Source: Hedera helix (taxonomy: Eukaryota > Streptophyta > Magnoliopsida > Apiales > Araliaceae). Taken from it: a stretch of DNA of 64,000 nucleotides. The translations under genes were made by a program, and so were the position numbers. Positions 21,826 to 34,200 of this stretch are shown piece after piece. Positions within the stretch are counted from its first letter, which is position 1, and each line of letters begins with the position of its first letter. Location: contig OX359275.1 in the NCBI GenBank assembly GCA_947179155.2, positions 4,128,501-4,192,500 of the forward strand. The letters are read 5' to 3'. Below the pieces are notes generated by a model. The model had not been told where the DNA came from. It did no database searches and worked only from the letters and a program-made list of their open reading frames with translations.

Positions 21826-24748
21826 TGTGACGACCCCAAATCCGATTTCCATAACTTCGGGTTTGGTTCTCCACTGTACAATACTTACTAACAATTAAAT
21901 ACATAAATTGCATTTAAACTTCGCGGAATAATACAAAAGGTTCCCTATAAAAAGGCTACACTTCCCAAGGTCAATTAGCCTTAACATAAACATTATATAT
22001 CTTAAGAGAATACAAAAGATTTACAAAAGAAATTATATAACAAGTAATTTAACTAGCATGCATTAAGCTAATCTAAGTTTTGGCTTTTCCCTTGTCTTTT
22101 TCTTGTTTAGAACTTTTGGGCTTAACTGAAAATAAGTCATGATATAGCAAGAATGAGCAACTAAATGGCTCAGCAAGTTTAAAAATAATAGCATAAGATA
22201 TATCATGATGAAAGTGAAATTAATATCAGGGTTTTCAACAATAGATAACAATTGTGAAAGAAATCAAAAATTATTTTTTTCCAATATAAGAATGGATCGA
22301 CTCTTTACTGCTAAGTGGTCTTTAAGGACCATGAACTGCTACTAAGGCAGAACAGACATATATATCTGACACCTCGAAAAACGGGGTACGCGAGGGGATT
22401 AGCCTCTGTACCCTATGTATAAGTATAACATTCAGACATCTTGCTCAAGTTCGATTTCCTGACAAATAAAAATCTCCTTTATTTAGGGTTGTTCATTCTC
22501 AGTCTTACTATAAGAATCCACACCGACCAATGGTTTGGATAAGCTTTTAAAATATTCAATTTTTGATTTTAAACATGCGTTGTCTAGCCAAAACAATTAA
22601 TTTAGACATTCTTACACAGTTCTTGAATTAATGAGCTATAACACTTGCAAATACACTATGTGCGAATACAATGACAATAATGATGTGGAATAATTTTAAA
22701 GAATTAAACCACTTAAAGCTCTGGCAAGTAAATACAAGTGTAGAGACTTGTTCAACAATAATTGAATTGCTCAATAAAAAAATTGAGTAAGGATAAAGAA
22801 AACTTGCCTCGTACGTTGATTACTGCTAATCAATTCAATTTAATTCTCTTTGAATAGACGTAACAATTATTCAAGTTGATCTTTAAATTAGTATCATATA
22901 TATATATATATTCATATGATAACCCCTATACATCTTACATCTCTAACACTTAACCACATAATTAAATAATTAAGGGTATATAAAACACTTAGGAAATATT
23001 ATCATTACTTGATAATATTTCAATCACATAAAACTTATATTAATTATTTAATATAGCTTCAACTCTTATCTAATATTATTAACAATTTAATAATATTTTA
23101 TTAGCCTTATAATATTATTAATCATTTAATAATATTTTATTAATCTTTTAATATTATTAATCATTTAATAATATTTTATTTCTTTATTAATATTATTAAT
23201 CACTTAATAATATTTTAATTATTATCTAATATTATTAACCATTTAATAATATTTTATTACCCTTCTAATATTATTAATCATTTAATAATATTTTATTAAA
23301 CTCCTTATATTATTAATCATTTAATAATATTTTATTAAACTTCTAATATTATTAATTATTTAATAATATTTTATTAACTATCTTTATTATTTAAAATAAA
23401 TAATTAGTTATTATCTTTTTTTATTTTGATTATTGTTTAATATCAATTAAATAGTCATTAATCACATTCAAGACCTTTTATTTACCTTGGTTACTATTTA
23501 ATATCCAAATAATAAATAATTATATATTTTCTTTTTATTGGGTCCCAAATTAATTATATTAATTTTTAAACATTTTTACCTATTTTGGACTTAAATGATC
23601 TGAACTGACCCGACCCGAAATTAAAAGGACCCATCTATGAACAGTATTTTGGGGCCCCAACCCCCAAAATAACAAAGGAACTAGGGCCCCAGCCCTTAGT
23701 TAGCAGAATCTGTAGATCTGTCATTTTCAGATTTTTCAACTTTTGCTCATTTGATTAAAACTTGAATAAAATGAAATCTATAAATTCAATTGATCTCCAA
23801 TTGGTATCGATGGATTCTTATTTTCTTAAGCTACAATATTCCATCATTGGATCAAATTTTGAAAAAGTTTTGGTTATGAAAAATAGCCACAATGTGGGCT
23901 GTTTGAACATTAGGTCTTTAAAATAACCTGTTTTGCGGTAAAAGTCATAACTTCATCATTTTTTCATATTTTTGAAATATTTAAGTTGGGTTTCCTTAAA
24001 AACTTATACATGCAACTTTCGAGCCATGGAAATCAATTTTTTAACTTTTACATTTCAAACTACAGTATTAAATAGTACATGATCAACTAGGGTTTTACCG
24101 GTAAGGTTCACTATAGACATTTCTTCTATTTTTATGCATACCACACATACCAAAACATAATTTAAACATATCAAACCATGAATTTACCAATATAACATTG
24201 CTTAAGATTTCTAGACCATCAAAATAACTTTTGATTGGTTAAAAATATATTTTAACCGTTTAAAACGTATCTAAACTATAAAAATGAACTTAGAAAGGGT
24301 TGGAGCACTTTTGAACCTTATGCTCTTGGATGCTCTTCTTTTCTTGGCTAGAAACTTTACTAGTGACTCCACCTTGACAAATCTCTAGCAATTCCTTTGG
24401 TAAAATCTCAACTCGTAAGTATTTGCTTACTTTTCTCTCAAATGAACTCTCTATTTTCAATCTAAAAATACTTACAAATGACCAACCAACACAATACTTT
24501 GGTGGAGCACTCTATTTATAGAGTCTCCTTAATCTTTCATTAACTTTCCTAATTCCCCAGCATTGTTCAATTTAGAGCTAATTGTGATTACTATTGGAGT
24601 GAATGGCTAGATGAATGATAAGGCGAATGACTAAGGTTGGTGAACCACCAAAACTAAGTGTGTGAAAGAAGCAATGTGAAACAATCAAGCCATCCCTATT
24701 GTCGGCCAAATGGGGATTTAATCCCCCATTTTTTGTTTGTTTTTATTG

Positions 24749-24779
<31 letters not shown>

Positions 24780-25213
24780 ACCAACATTTTGACTTCTTTT
24801 TGGGCTCCACTTTGGACTTAATAATTAATTATATTGGTCTCATCCATTTAATTTGGTTGAACTCAATTTAGTTATTATATTGGGCTAATATTAAATAAAA
24901 TATGTTACATTTAATTAAATCAAGCATTTAACTTTTTTAATTAATTACATGGGTTAAAGTTTAATTAATTACATGGACTACTAGGTAAATTAATTTGACC
25001 TATTTTAATACCTCATTTAGATTTAAAGTATAATCCAATTGAATTTGCTTTAATTAATTATAACATCTTACTTTAACTTTAAATAAATATATGCATACCA
25101 AAGTATATTTATTTAATTATCTAATACATAATTAATTAATACAAAAAAATTAATTTATTATTAATTATTAATAAATATAATTACTATCTCGAATAAAATA
25201 TGTAGTCATTATA
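21826..25213 (-). repeat. 5' LTR of the nested chromovirus
   Basis: This 3,388-bp block matches 4405-13151 segment by segment: 21826-23600 pairs with 4405-6530, and 23600-25213 pairs with 9600-13151. Termini on the minus strand are TATAATGACT (mutated from TGTAATGACC of the other copy) and GGGGTCGTCACA. It lacks both insertions present in the 3' LTR. An AT-rich tandem array (about 23060-23375) and a (TA)n tract (about 24750-24777) mark the positions that differ between copies. Confidence 0.93.
23060..23375. repeat. AT-rich tandem array inside the 5' LTR
   Basis: About 9 units of the same 30-36-bp repeat as at 5590-6290, in the same LTR position. Confidence 0.85.
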
Positions 25214-25868
25214 ATGGTCAGGGGGAGTTCGCCGAAAAAGATTAATAATATGGAGAGAGAATAGAACACAGGAAGTAGGGAGATTTTTGAAAAATGAATG
25301 TGATGGGACGCGGAGGGTTTCTTTTGATTTAAACTAAAATCTAGTAAGTGCGATAATCAAGGGCGGCTTATTTGCAATGGGAAGCGTGGCGATTTTTTTT
25401 AGGGAATGGGCACACATGACGGTTATTTAAATTCAGTTTTAGGCTCGACGGTATTATATAATAAATCATCCAAAATAGTGAAAATTTATAACGAAGGAAG
25501 ATTTGAAATTATTTAACAGGTCAGCTCAACACCAAGCCATTCTTGGAATGTTGGGCAATGCAAGTCTATCAAATACCTAGGCTCATATTCGAAAGTAAAA
25601 GAAATATTTGATTTTTTAATTTTTTTTAACGAAAATCCATACAAAGGAAACACTGGGATACAATTAATTCATACATGAAATGGTTAAGTTGATGGATGTA
25701 CAAGCAGCTAGCTAGCTAGCTACAAATGAACATTGGTCTTTATCATTTAAGAAAAGTAACCATTAATGTCAGTAAAGGTAACATTAATCCAGAATATACT
25801 AAGCATAGGAGGAGCGACCAACAATAATCATCAAATTACAAGTACATTTGAGAATTAGCATATCCACC
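25214..25868. other. KNOX 3' flank, no gene
   Basis: Sequence between the chromovirus end and the KNOX stop codon. It probably contains the KNOX 3' untranslated region next to 25868. A short GCTA repeat lies at 25709-25724. No other feature was recognised. Confidence 0.6.
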
Positions 25869-28800
25869 TCATGAGTCATCAGCGTAAAACTGTCCGGAAA
25901 GACTATCCATAACAGCTAATTGCATGTCCTCCGATGGTTTCCAGTGACGCTTTCGTTGATTAATAAACCAATTGTTAATTTGCTTTTGGTCAAGACCGGT
26001 TGATTCAGCCAACAAATTCTTATCAGCTTCCTGGTCCACGATTACGAATATTCAAGTTTTCACAATCAATCCTTAATTATTAATTAATTAATAATCTAAA
26101 ACAAGGATAGGATCCAGTTGAATTGTAATTGATTTATAAGCAAGCAAGCAAGCATGCATGCATGAGATTTATAAGGTTGGTTTACTTACTGTGGGATAAG
26201 GCCACTTATAGTGCACATTCCACCACTCCAGTAACGTTTGCCTGGCCTCTTTAGGTAGCTTCCCTTTCTTCTTCTTCTTTGAGAATTCCAGCTTCAGTGT
26301 ACTTATGTGACTACCAAACTTGCGCAATAGCCTGTCTTTAAGTTCTCGGTCTTCACTCCTAGTTTGCGCATCCGTCTCTCCTCCACTAAATTCGTCATCC
26401 GATGACGCAACACTTTCATCTGCAGGTAAGGGGACCAACAGAGGTGATCATAAATCAAAAGGATAGACCATATATACTAATACAAACCCCGGTTAGTGTT
26501 TCTAGCTAGGATCATCAGTTAAACTAGCAAACACCGATTTGCTTCAAAGAACCATTTTATATTATTATTATTATTTTTAAATCAACCCACTTCTCTATGT
26601 TCCAACGTTACCCAGATACATCCACCACTCCCCAAAGTACTTATAGGCTATAGCAATTAGTAATTAGACATCCAAATTTAAAGGAGTGAAATTGTATTAA
26701 CCAAGGACCTGTACTACTGTAACATTTTTGATTAATATGGAGAGCCTTACTTTCATATCAAACTTTTTTAATAACAGAAATCCTAAACTTGAAAGATTAA
26801 AATATTTGTTCATATAAAGTTACTAGCAAATGCATCCTAAACAAATTTACCATTTTAAAAATAAAAAGATGCAGAGCATCATCAAGTTGAGGTTTGGATC
26901 TTAGTTGTTTTCATTTTTCATTTTTTTACTGGGTCAGCATCTTAGTTGTTGATTTAATTAATTTTTAACTTCTAAACAACTGTACTCTGGTCTTGAAAAG
27001 ATTTATTTGTATATCAATATATACACAACTCTGTAACGCACAGTTGGTCATGACAATAATTTTTTAAACTATGGCAACGATTTTTTTAAACTATGGCAAT
27101 AATTTTTTTTGATTTATAACGATGATTCAACCGTAGTTATAAACCAAAAATAACTATAACGGCCCAAAAAAACCGTCGTCGTAGCAAAAACACAGATATA
27201 TATATATACATTTTTTTCATATATATATCTTAGAATCTGTTTATATACGTACTAAATAATTTACGTATTGGAGTCCAGCAAAAATGGCTAGTGTAATAGG
27301 CGGCAATAATTAATATTGCTGGGTAAGATTATCTCCGGTGGGACGTTTCAGAATTGAGTATCCCAGTGACTGACCGATCGAGTAGACGGTACGGCCAAAC
27401 AATCAGAGTATCAAAGTTGCAGTGAGAGATAACTACACCCCTCCCTCGCCACCCAGACCATATCTTTAAAGACAATTACCACTTTACCTAGAGTAAAATA
27501 CTAATTCAGCTATCCTCGGTACGGCCTTCTTCCCTATGCATCACAATTCCCAACATCACCTTTGCAAAATATTTTATCATTTCTTTTTGAAGAAATTACT
27601 TTTAATAATAAAACATTACTCAACCCTGCAGGAAGTAGTCTTGACAGGCTATTGAAAATATTATTAACAAAATAAAATGCGATCCGTTTGGCAACTTATC
27701 CTTGTCGGTTTACAAAATATAAATATTCTTATTATATAAAACACCCGTGCAAACTTTAAACTTCAGATTAACTATTTTAATCTAATATTATATATTATGA
27801 AAACTGATATTTTAATTTGTATAAATAGTAGTTTATAATTGTCTTTCTTACGTGAAAAGTTAACACGCCTACCTCACATGTTAGAGAGCGATCTATTCGT
27901 TATATAAAAATAGCCTCATCTAATCTTTTGTTTAGTTCATTTATAAAACTTTAAAATTCAAAATTATAATTAATTTATTCATTATGGATCAATGCAATAA
28001 TTAATATCGCAACTTCTTCAAATATTAAAATAAATTAGCATAACAATTCAAACTTTAGATTTGACAGATTAATTAGACTTAAATCCAAAAGATTCTTTTC
28101 TGGAACTGACGGGGTATAATACTCCTAAAAAGACATAAAAAAGTACCATCCGCTCGTCATAAATTCATTTTCTTTTGTCAATAAGCCAAGAACTTAAACA
28201 CAAATAATATTTAATTTGCACAGCAAATAAGATAAATCCTAAGCTCATTTTCTAAGAAAACATATATATATTTTTATAATTTCCCAGGGCGACCAAAAAG
28301 AATATTAATAGTTTATTTCGAGCAAAGAAAAATACTTAAAAGTTCACAGAAAAGGGGTAGTGTAAGAGGCCCCACAAAAAGCGCAGGGCCCAATAGAGTA
28401 AGGTAGACACGATTTAAAACCCACAAGCAAACAATAGCCCAACGACCGAGCAAAAAGTCCACGGAATTGACAGCCACTAGGCACCAGTAAGCAGCAGCAG
28501 CAGCTCTAAGTGAGAGAGAGGGGGGCTGGGAGAGTAATGGTGCTTAAAAAAGCATCAGATACGCAGCGGAAAACACGGGAGTCCATGTGAAGTTCGACCA
28601 CCCGATCAATCCGGGCTTTCCCTACCCTACTACTTCGACGATGCCGAGCCTACCCTTTTTATCTTCTAGTGTCTTCCCCCTCTAAAAACCCCTGCTGTTT
28701 GTGTCCAAACCGGCCTCAAATTTATTGTCCCATCTCTTGACATTTCACTTGTTATAGTTAAGATACAACATATTAATCATTTTAAAATTAATTTTTCATA

Positions 28801-28989
28801 TAAATAAAAATTACTTATCATGAGATAGTATATTAAAATTAATTTTATATATAAATAAACATGAGATATTACGGAACGGCAGATAAGACACTAATTGGAA
28901 CAGTAAATACGAGTTTGCCCCTCCCCCAATCTCGTCCTCTCTCAAACACGCACAATTCACAAGACTGGTGGCCACTAATAATGGCCTTG

Positions 28990-29027
<38 letters not shown>

Positions 29028-32000
29028 ACTGCATACACCTTGAACCAATTATTGGGTCTCGTCCATGCATCTCACTTCAAAGTTTAGTAAATGCATTAAA
29101 TCCCGACACTCAAAACATGCACGTGTAGGTGAAATATACATGCAGAAAAGAAGGCTTTTTTCCATAACTAAAAGAGATTTGGTACTCTACTAAGTTGTTA
29201 TATCTCACAGATTTATATAGGGCACAAACAGGCTTACAGTTTAACATTGCTCAGAAGACTCGGTCTAGCATGCTGCTACTTTTCCATGCCAATTCAAGCA
29301 CCAAATGTTCAACATAGTTCCTTTATGTAACATGCATGACCTTCAGCTAGGGCAACTAGTATGTTTTCACTCAAAACACTTGCATGCAAGGTCATTCCAA
29401 AAAATTTTGAGAATATTTAGCTTACTCCGGCAGACGCAACAAGCATATATCAAGCAGGATCATTATTAATCAAGTGCTTCAACAGATATCCGGACCTAAG
29501 AAATCAATGCGACACCAAAATTCCAATTTACTCCTCATTATATATAATACCCTAGCATTTATAATATAACTACTACAGCAACTATATATTACTTCAAGTC
29601 TGTACATGAGTATTAGTACAACTATTAGCTGCTGGAAGTTTAAATCCAATTAAGGTGAGAATAATTTCTAGCAGAAACACACCCACACACAGTAAGACAA
29701 GAAAATAAACCATCCTGGAAACCGTCCTATAATATTGTTATATATTAAACATTTCAGTATATATATAAATTTCTAGTACCAGAAGAATTTACCTACTATA
29801 TCAGTTTCATGAAGATTCTAAGCTCTAAGAGCAGTAAAATGAACATAATATGATCAGCCAACAATACAATGTAGGAAACATTATCAAAATGAATATCATT
29901 CTTATCAATCCACTGATTTTACTGGATTATCCATCATCTGGAAGTACTGGAGGATTAATTATAAAAAGAAAATAAAATGAAACATATTTTAAACAATTAG
30001 TAGTTTAGCATGCAACTGGTGGAGGCTATAAAAGCAAGCTATGACAACGGATAGCCAACATGGACAGACTACAAAGTTTATCAAAGACGCGATGAAAAAA
30101 AGCAGGTAAGAATCTGAACAGTCTTTCCACATGACTATACGCTCAATATATAGTGTTAAAGTGGACATCTGCTATTTTGTCCAAGAATCTTCAGATTAAA
30201 AATTTAGTTTAAAAGCCAAATTAACCAAGTATTCAAGAAACTAAAGAGCGCACGAGGCTACCAACAATTAAAAGTAACATCACTGGAAAGTTAATTTGTA
30301 CTTTCAATCAAAAACAACAATGGTTGCCAACATTAACTAACTTCATTAGCTTTACGTTCTTTATTTAACACCGCCACTACTTGGAGATATAAATTGTAAC
30401 ATCTTTTATCTGATGGAGAGAGATGCATAAAATAACATGACTTTGGACTAACTTCTTAGTCTATTTAATCTATTCAAATAAAGAAATTAGTTGAGCAAGA
30501 AAATTAAGCACAGATCCCAATTGTACTTGATCTCTACTTGGTCATTGTTTCAACCTTGAAAGGAGAACATGAAATTAAAGCAAAATGCAAGTATTGGATA
30601 AACAAACCAAACAAGTAGTAGTACATGAGCATCAAATCCTAACATAAGCTCCTTTTCATAAAGCTCTTGTGATCCATACTATCACGTGAATTACTAGTGT
30701 AATTCTTATGCCAAGGTATTGTGACGAGGATTGACTGCCTATAGATAAAACAGAATCTCAGTTTAATTAGAGGTTTATTCTATTTCTTATTATAGAATTG
30801 AATCTACACAAAACAACTTTTTATGAAAGAGGATGTGGCTTGAACTGATGACCACCAGCCTTGAACAGTTACCGATGTGGCTACCATCTTTTTATGCACA
30901 CTTTGCCTAAACACATGCAATATTGGAACTTGAAACCATTCAAGTTTTGCAGGCATAAATTACAGTCTATTAACATCACATTTATAAAATCAGCAAGGTT
31001 CATACAGTTTGTAATGTACATACGTGGAGTCAATGGAAGCAATAAATAGAGATTAAATTCTAGCTTAAGATTTGTAAGGTAAACTAATTTGGAAATAATG
31101 GAGACGGAATCACTTGATCCACAAAATTTTTTGAAGGATATGAAGTTAAACTTTGGAACCAAAGCCAGTATGTTTATATTTCCTACTGAATAAGAAATAC
31201 TTTACAGCGGAAAGGATGATAATCAATCACTTACGATAATGCAAAGAACAAGAAGAAAAGACATTTCATCTTTTCATAAAATCTCATTCTCTCTCTAAGA
31301 AAATAATCAGCAATAGGATTCAAATTTAATATCCTCTTTTCTTTTGCTGGAGAAGATTAAACTTGGAAATTCGTTTTTCCAACTTTGTTTACATTGAAAA
31401 ACAACCAATGCCATTAAATAACTCAACAAAAAAAATCAAACAAGAGAGAAGGAAATAAGATATACGCAATCATTTTATTTTGTTATATATAGTCTTATAA
31501 TTGATATTTAATTACAAAGATTTATATTAGGTAGGCATGATTGCCAAACTGACCAAATATAAAATAGTTGGCAAAGGTATAGTATAAGATTAGGGATACA
31601 ATTCAGGATGATAAGAACAGCAAATTGAACTTGAAACGCTAAAGATTTTTTCTAAACATAAATTAGATGGACTATGTCAACTCCTAGTGAATGTTCATAA
31701 ACTCAGTCATAAAGGAGGAGGGTTGGGTTGATTGCTAGTCATTCCTCTTTTATATGAACATTAGTGAGCTTGTGATTAAAGCTTAGTTTAATTGAGTTGA
31801 GATTAAATTCTATAAAGAGGTACAATTAAAATTCTTATCAGACAAGACTATTAAAACCCCAAAGCAAAGATTAATTTGTAGGCAAAAATATTTACCTGAA
31901 TCAGATAGTCTCAGACTTAAATCATCTTATCTTATTAGATGTTTGGCTGGAGAAATTTCCAAAAGCAAACCTACTTTAAAATAATTCTTGACCACGTTTC

Positions 32001-33801
32001 TTTGTCTTCACTATTTTTATAAAAAGGAGATAATCACCTCACTGTTGTGTAACAAAAAATACTATTTAACAAGTCATGATCTGAGCTCTGAAACGTCAAA
32101 TCAGAATCTCTTGTACATAAAAAGAGTTTAGTTCCAAGTTCAGTTTTCCGACGAACTAAAGAAAGTGAGAGAGAAGGAGAAAGTAAGAGAAAATGGGCAC
32201 AACATTAATTGGTGAATGTGAGAGTTATATGTAACAAAACAGCTGAAAAGAGAAGATTTTACAACTACTGTTGCAAGGTCCACTACTGTAGACCCCTTCT
32301 TGACTTTCTTAAGGTTAATTGTTTACTCTTTTCTGTACAAACAAATAAAATAAATCACATGACCAATAACAATTCCTCAATTATATGTATACTACATATA
32401 AACTCGATTACCCAGAGCCAGCAATGCAACCTAAGGAAACCGCCGAAAAAGGTCTCTCTCTTGCAATTTTTGTTGCAAAAAAACAAATTACTTGGAGTTC
32501 TAGGGTTTAAGTAGTTAGTTCAATTCTGGTACTCACCGTTAGGTGGAACATAAGATAAAGAAGTAGACTACCAGATTAAGACGACCAAGACATATACAAT
32601 AGATATACACGAGAATTAGGGTAGAGCATTATTTGTCATGCTAATATGCGCAAAATTTAAAACTATCATGCATCAAGAACAACACAGAAGAAGAATAACT
32701 AGAGCAGACAGCGCGAAAAGCTCCAAGACATTCCAAAAAAAAAAAATTCTTCAAACACAAAGAAACCATGATATCAAAGTTAGAGGCTACTGACTCACCT
32801 GCTTTGCAGAGATTGCCGAGTTGCGTTTGAATCTTAGTAAGGAAGGTGGTTGCTTCGTCGAAAGGCCTTGAAAGATCAGATTTGTACTTGACCAATATGT
32901 CGCAGTAGGTTTCCTATGTGCTCCAACACAAGGCAAATAATAGAGACCCAAACTCAAAATCAGAATATTTTTAAGCTGGGCATGTAAAGTATTTGATTAA
33001 ACGAAAGCCATATATATTTATATATAGAGAGACCATGAACTCGTCGAGCTCCGGATCGGCTCCAACGCAAGTGGAAACATCATCACGCCTGTTATAAACA
33101 TCATTTTCTCGCCCAATTTCATCTAACAAGGACGATATCTCCGGAGGCGCTCCCACCTGAAAACAAAAACACAACATTTTTTTCAATTCCCCGGGTAAAT
33201 GAATGGGAAAAACAACTTCTTTTTACCAGAAAATCATAAAGAGTTTTTTCTGGCCACAGGCTCACTGAAAAACCTTCTCAAATATGAATGCACGCATAAG
33301 TATCAAACATTGAGCAAATTGAAGAATCAAACCCAGATATCTAAATTACTCGTATATTGAACTTGATTAAGCTTAAATTTGAAATGAACAAATTTTTTGA
33401 TTAGATTTCTCTCAGTCTACTTGGATCATTAAAGGCTTATGAGATCGATAACAAATTCAAAAATTTTAAAACACCTTCTGGCAATCGATGTAAGCATGGA
33501 GCAATTTCGGATATAAAGGATGAGAAGCGATTCTAGCTTTAATCACGCTCGGATGAGCATGATCATCAACTCCTCCTCCTCCTCCTTGTTGATCACGTCG
33601 GCTACAACTTCTTCGAATCCCAGCCGTTTCCGATATAGCCGAAGCAGCGGAGATCAGCTCATCGGATCCGAAAACCGGAAACCGGTTAGAAGAGAGCAGG
33701 CTATGGTAGTATTCCGATGGTAGCGTGAGATTCTCCGGTGACATCAGCACCTTGTCCGCGTAATCAGCCGCCGTCGAATGATGACCGTACATTCCTTCCA
33801 T
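25869..33801 (-). CDS. KNAT6-like: Class I KNOX homeobox transcription factor, KNAT2/KNAT6 type
   Basis: Five exons read on the minus strand: 33801-33475, 33156-33034, 32913-32799, 26419-26190 and 26030-25869, 957 nt in all (318 residues). All junctions are GT...AG and keep frame. The ATG at 33801 has an in-frame TAG 15 nt upstream. The order is KNOX1 (about residues 86-128, VIKARIASHPLYPKLLHAYI), KNOX2 (about 143-187, ETYCDILVKYKSDLSRPFDE), an acidic SSDDEFSGGE linker, ELK (214-235) and a TALE homeodomain with the PYP loop insertion (262-264) and WFINQRKRHWKP in helix 3. Class I proteins are nuclear factors that maintain shoot meristems and pair with BELL homeodomain partners. The N-terminus (MSPENLTLPSEYY) and the short tail after the homeodomain (MDSLSGQFYADDS) favour the KNAT2/KNAT6 subgroup over STM or KNAT1. 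The gene appears intact. Confidence 0.97.
27040..27195. repeat. Dispersed repeat fragment in KNOX intron 3
   Basis: Contains GGTCATGACAATAATTTTTT, two AACTATGGCAAC/T-type repeats, then CAACCGTAGTTATAAACCAA and AAACCGTCGTCGTAGC. A diverged copy (ATGACAACAG ... GACAGTTCAACTGTCATTATAGACCAAA) is at 49100-49160. The repeated subterminal motifs resemble ends of a small DNA transposon, but no TIR pair or duplication was found. Confidence 0.5.
28330..28720. promoter_or_regulatory. GC-richer block in KNOX intron 3, candidate regulatory region
   Basis: A 390-bp segment clearly richer in G+C than the surrounding intron. It contains a GCAGCAGCAGCAGC run, a GAGAGAGAG tract and GGTCGAACTTCACAT-type non-repetitive sequence, with no coding frame. 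Intronic conserved non-coding elements are known for class I KNOX genes. That this is one is inference from composition and position. Confidence 0.35.
28994..29025. repeat. (TA)n microsatellite in KNOX intron 3
   Basis: About 16 uninterrupted AT units. Confidence 0.98.
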
Positions 33802-34200
33802 GCTCCTCCGTATCTATAAGCTGCCTGTACAATTTTATGTAGAAAAATAAAATAATGAAACGAAACTTGCTTTTGTAAGTAGAGGAAAAAGATAAATAGA
33901 CATGTGAAAGTGATAGATAGAGGGTGTTTTTTAACTTAAAGGGGGAGTTGTATTATGATATTTGGGGATTAAATTATTGGAATTATTTGATTGGGATTGG
34001 TGTAGCTTTGCGGATATGTGAAAGGGGCGGCGAGGTGGTGGTGGTGGTGATGTGGGAGTCTGTGATTCTTCTCGCCAACAAACCAACAAGAAGCAGCAGG
34101 AGATCAAGATGCAAAGGTTGAAATAATGTGTGAACTTTTAGCCCCGAGAGATGAGAGAGAAGCTCATTCGGTTTCCATTATTATTATTATTATTATCTCG
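33802..34200 (-). promoter_or_regulatory. KNOX 5' untranslated region and proximal promoter
   Basis: Read on the minus strand, this is a CT-rich leader (TTCTCTCTCATCTCTCGG, CACCACCACCACCACCTCGC) followed by AT-rich sequence ending in TAG ATA CGG AGG AGC ATG. A TATTTATC box is near 33893-33900. A (TTA)n run at 34177-34197 marks the distal edge. The transcription start cannot be placed. Confidence 0.5.

Larger units (their letters stand above)
4405..25213 (-). mobile_element. Nested Tekay/Del-like Ty3/Gypsy chromovirus, full length with insertions
   Basis: The minus-strand order is 5' LTR (25213-21826), tRNA-iMet primer site (21822-21806), gag, protease, RT, integrase with chromodomain, polypurine tract (13170-13152) and 3' LTR (13151-4405). 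Flanking 5-mers are GTGGT (4400-4404) and ATGGT (25214-25218), a target-site duplication with one mismatch. The RT signature and C-terminal chromodomain place it with chromoviruses of the Tekay/Del type. Three younger insertions (6533-9599, 10827-12684, 16937-20420) account for about 8.4 kb of its 20.8 kb. Premature stops, an RT/RNase H deletion and zinc-finger loss make it non-autonomous. Confidence 0.93.
26420..32798 (-). other. Giant third intron of the KNOX gene (6,379 bp)
   Basis: It lies between the KNOX2 exon (ends GCAG, donor GTGAGT) and the ELK exon (acceptor CTGCAG). The other introns are 318, 120 and 159 bp. In class I KNOX genes this intron is typically the longest and in maize kn1 it is a site of dominant regulatory insertions. 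Here it holds a (TA)n tract (28994-29025), an inverted-repeat-like insertion (27040-27190) and a GC-richer block (28330-28720). No exon-like open frame within it was credible. Confidence 0.9.

Noticed and set aside
32641..33186. Frames beginning with Met at 32895 and 33186 as separate small genes
   Set aside because: They are KNOX exons 3 and 2 read into their introns. Splice sites join them to the KNOX coding sequence.
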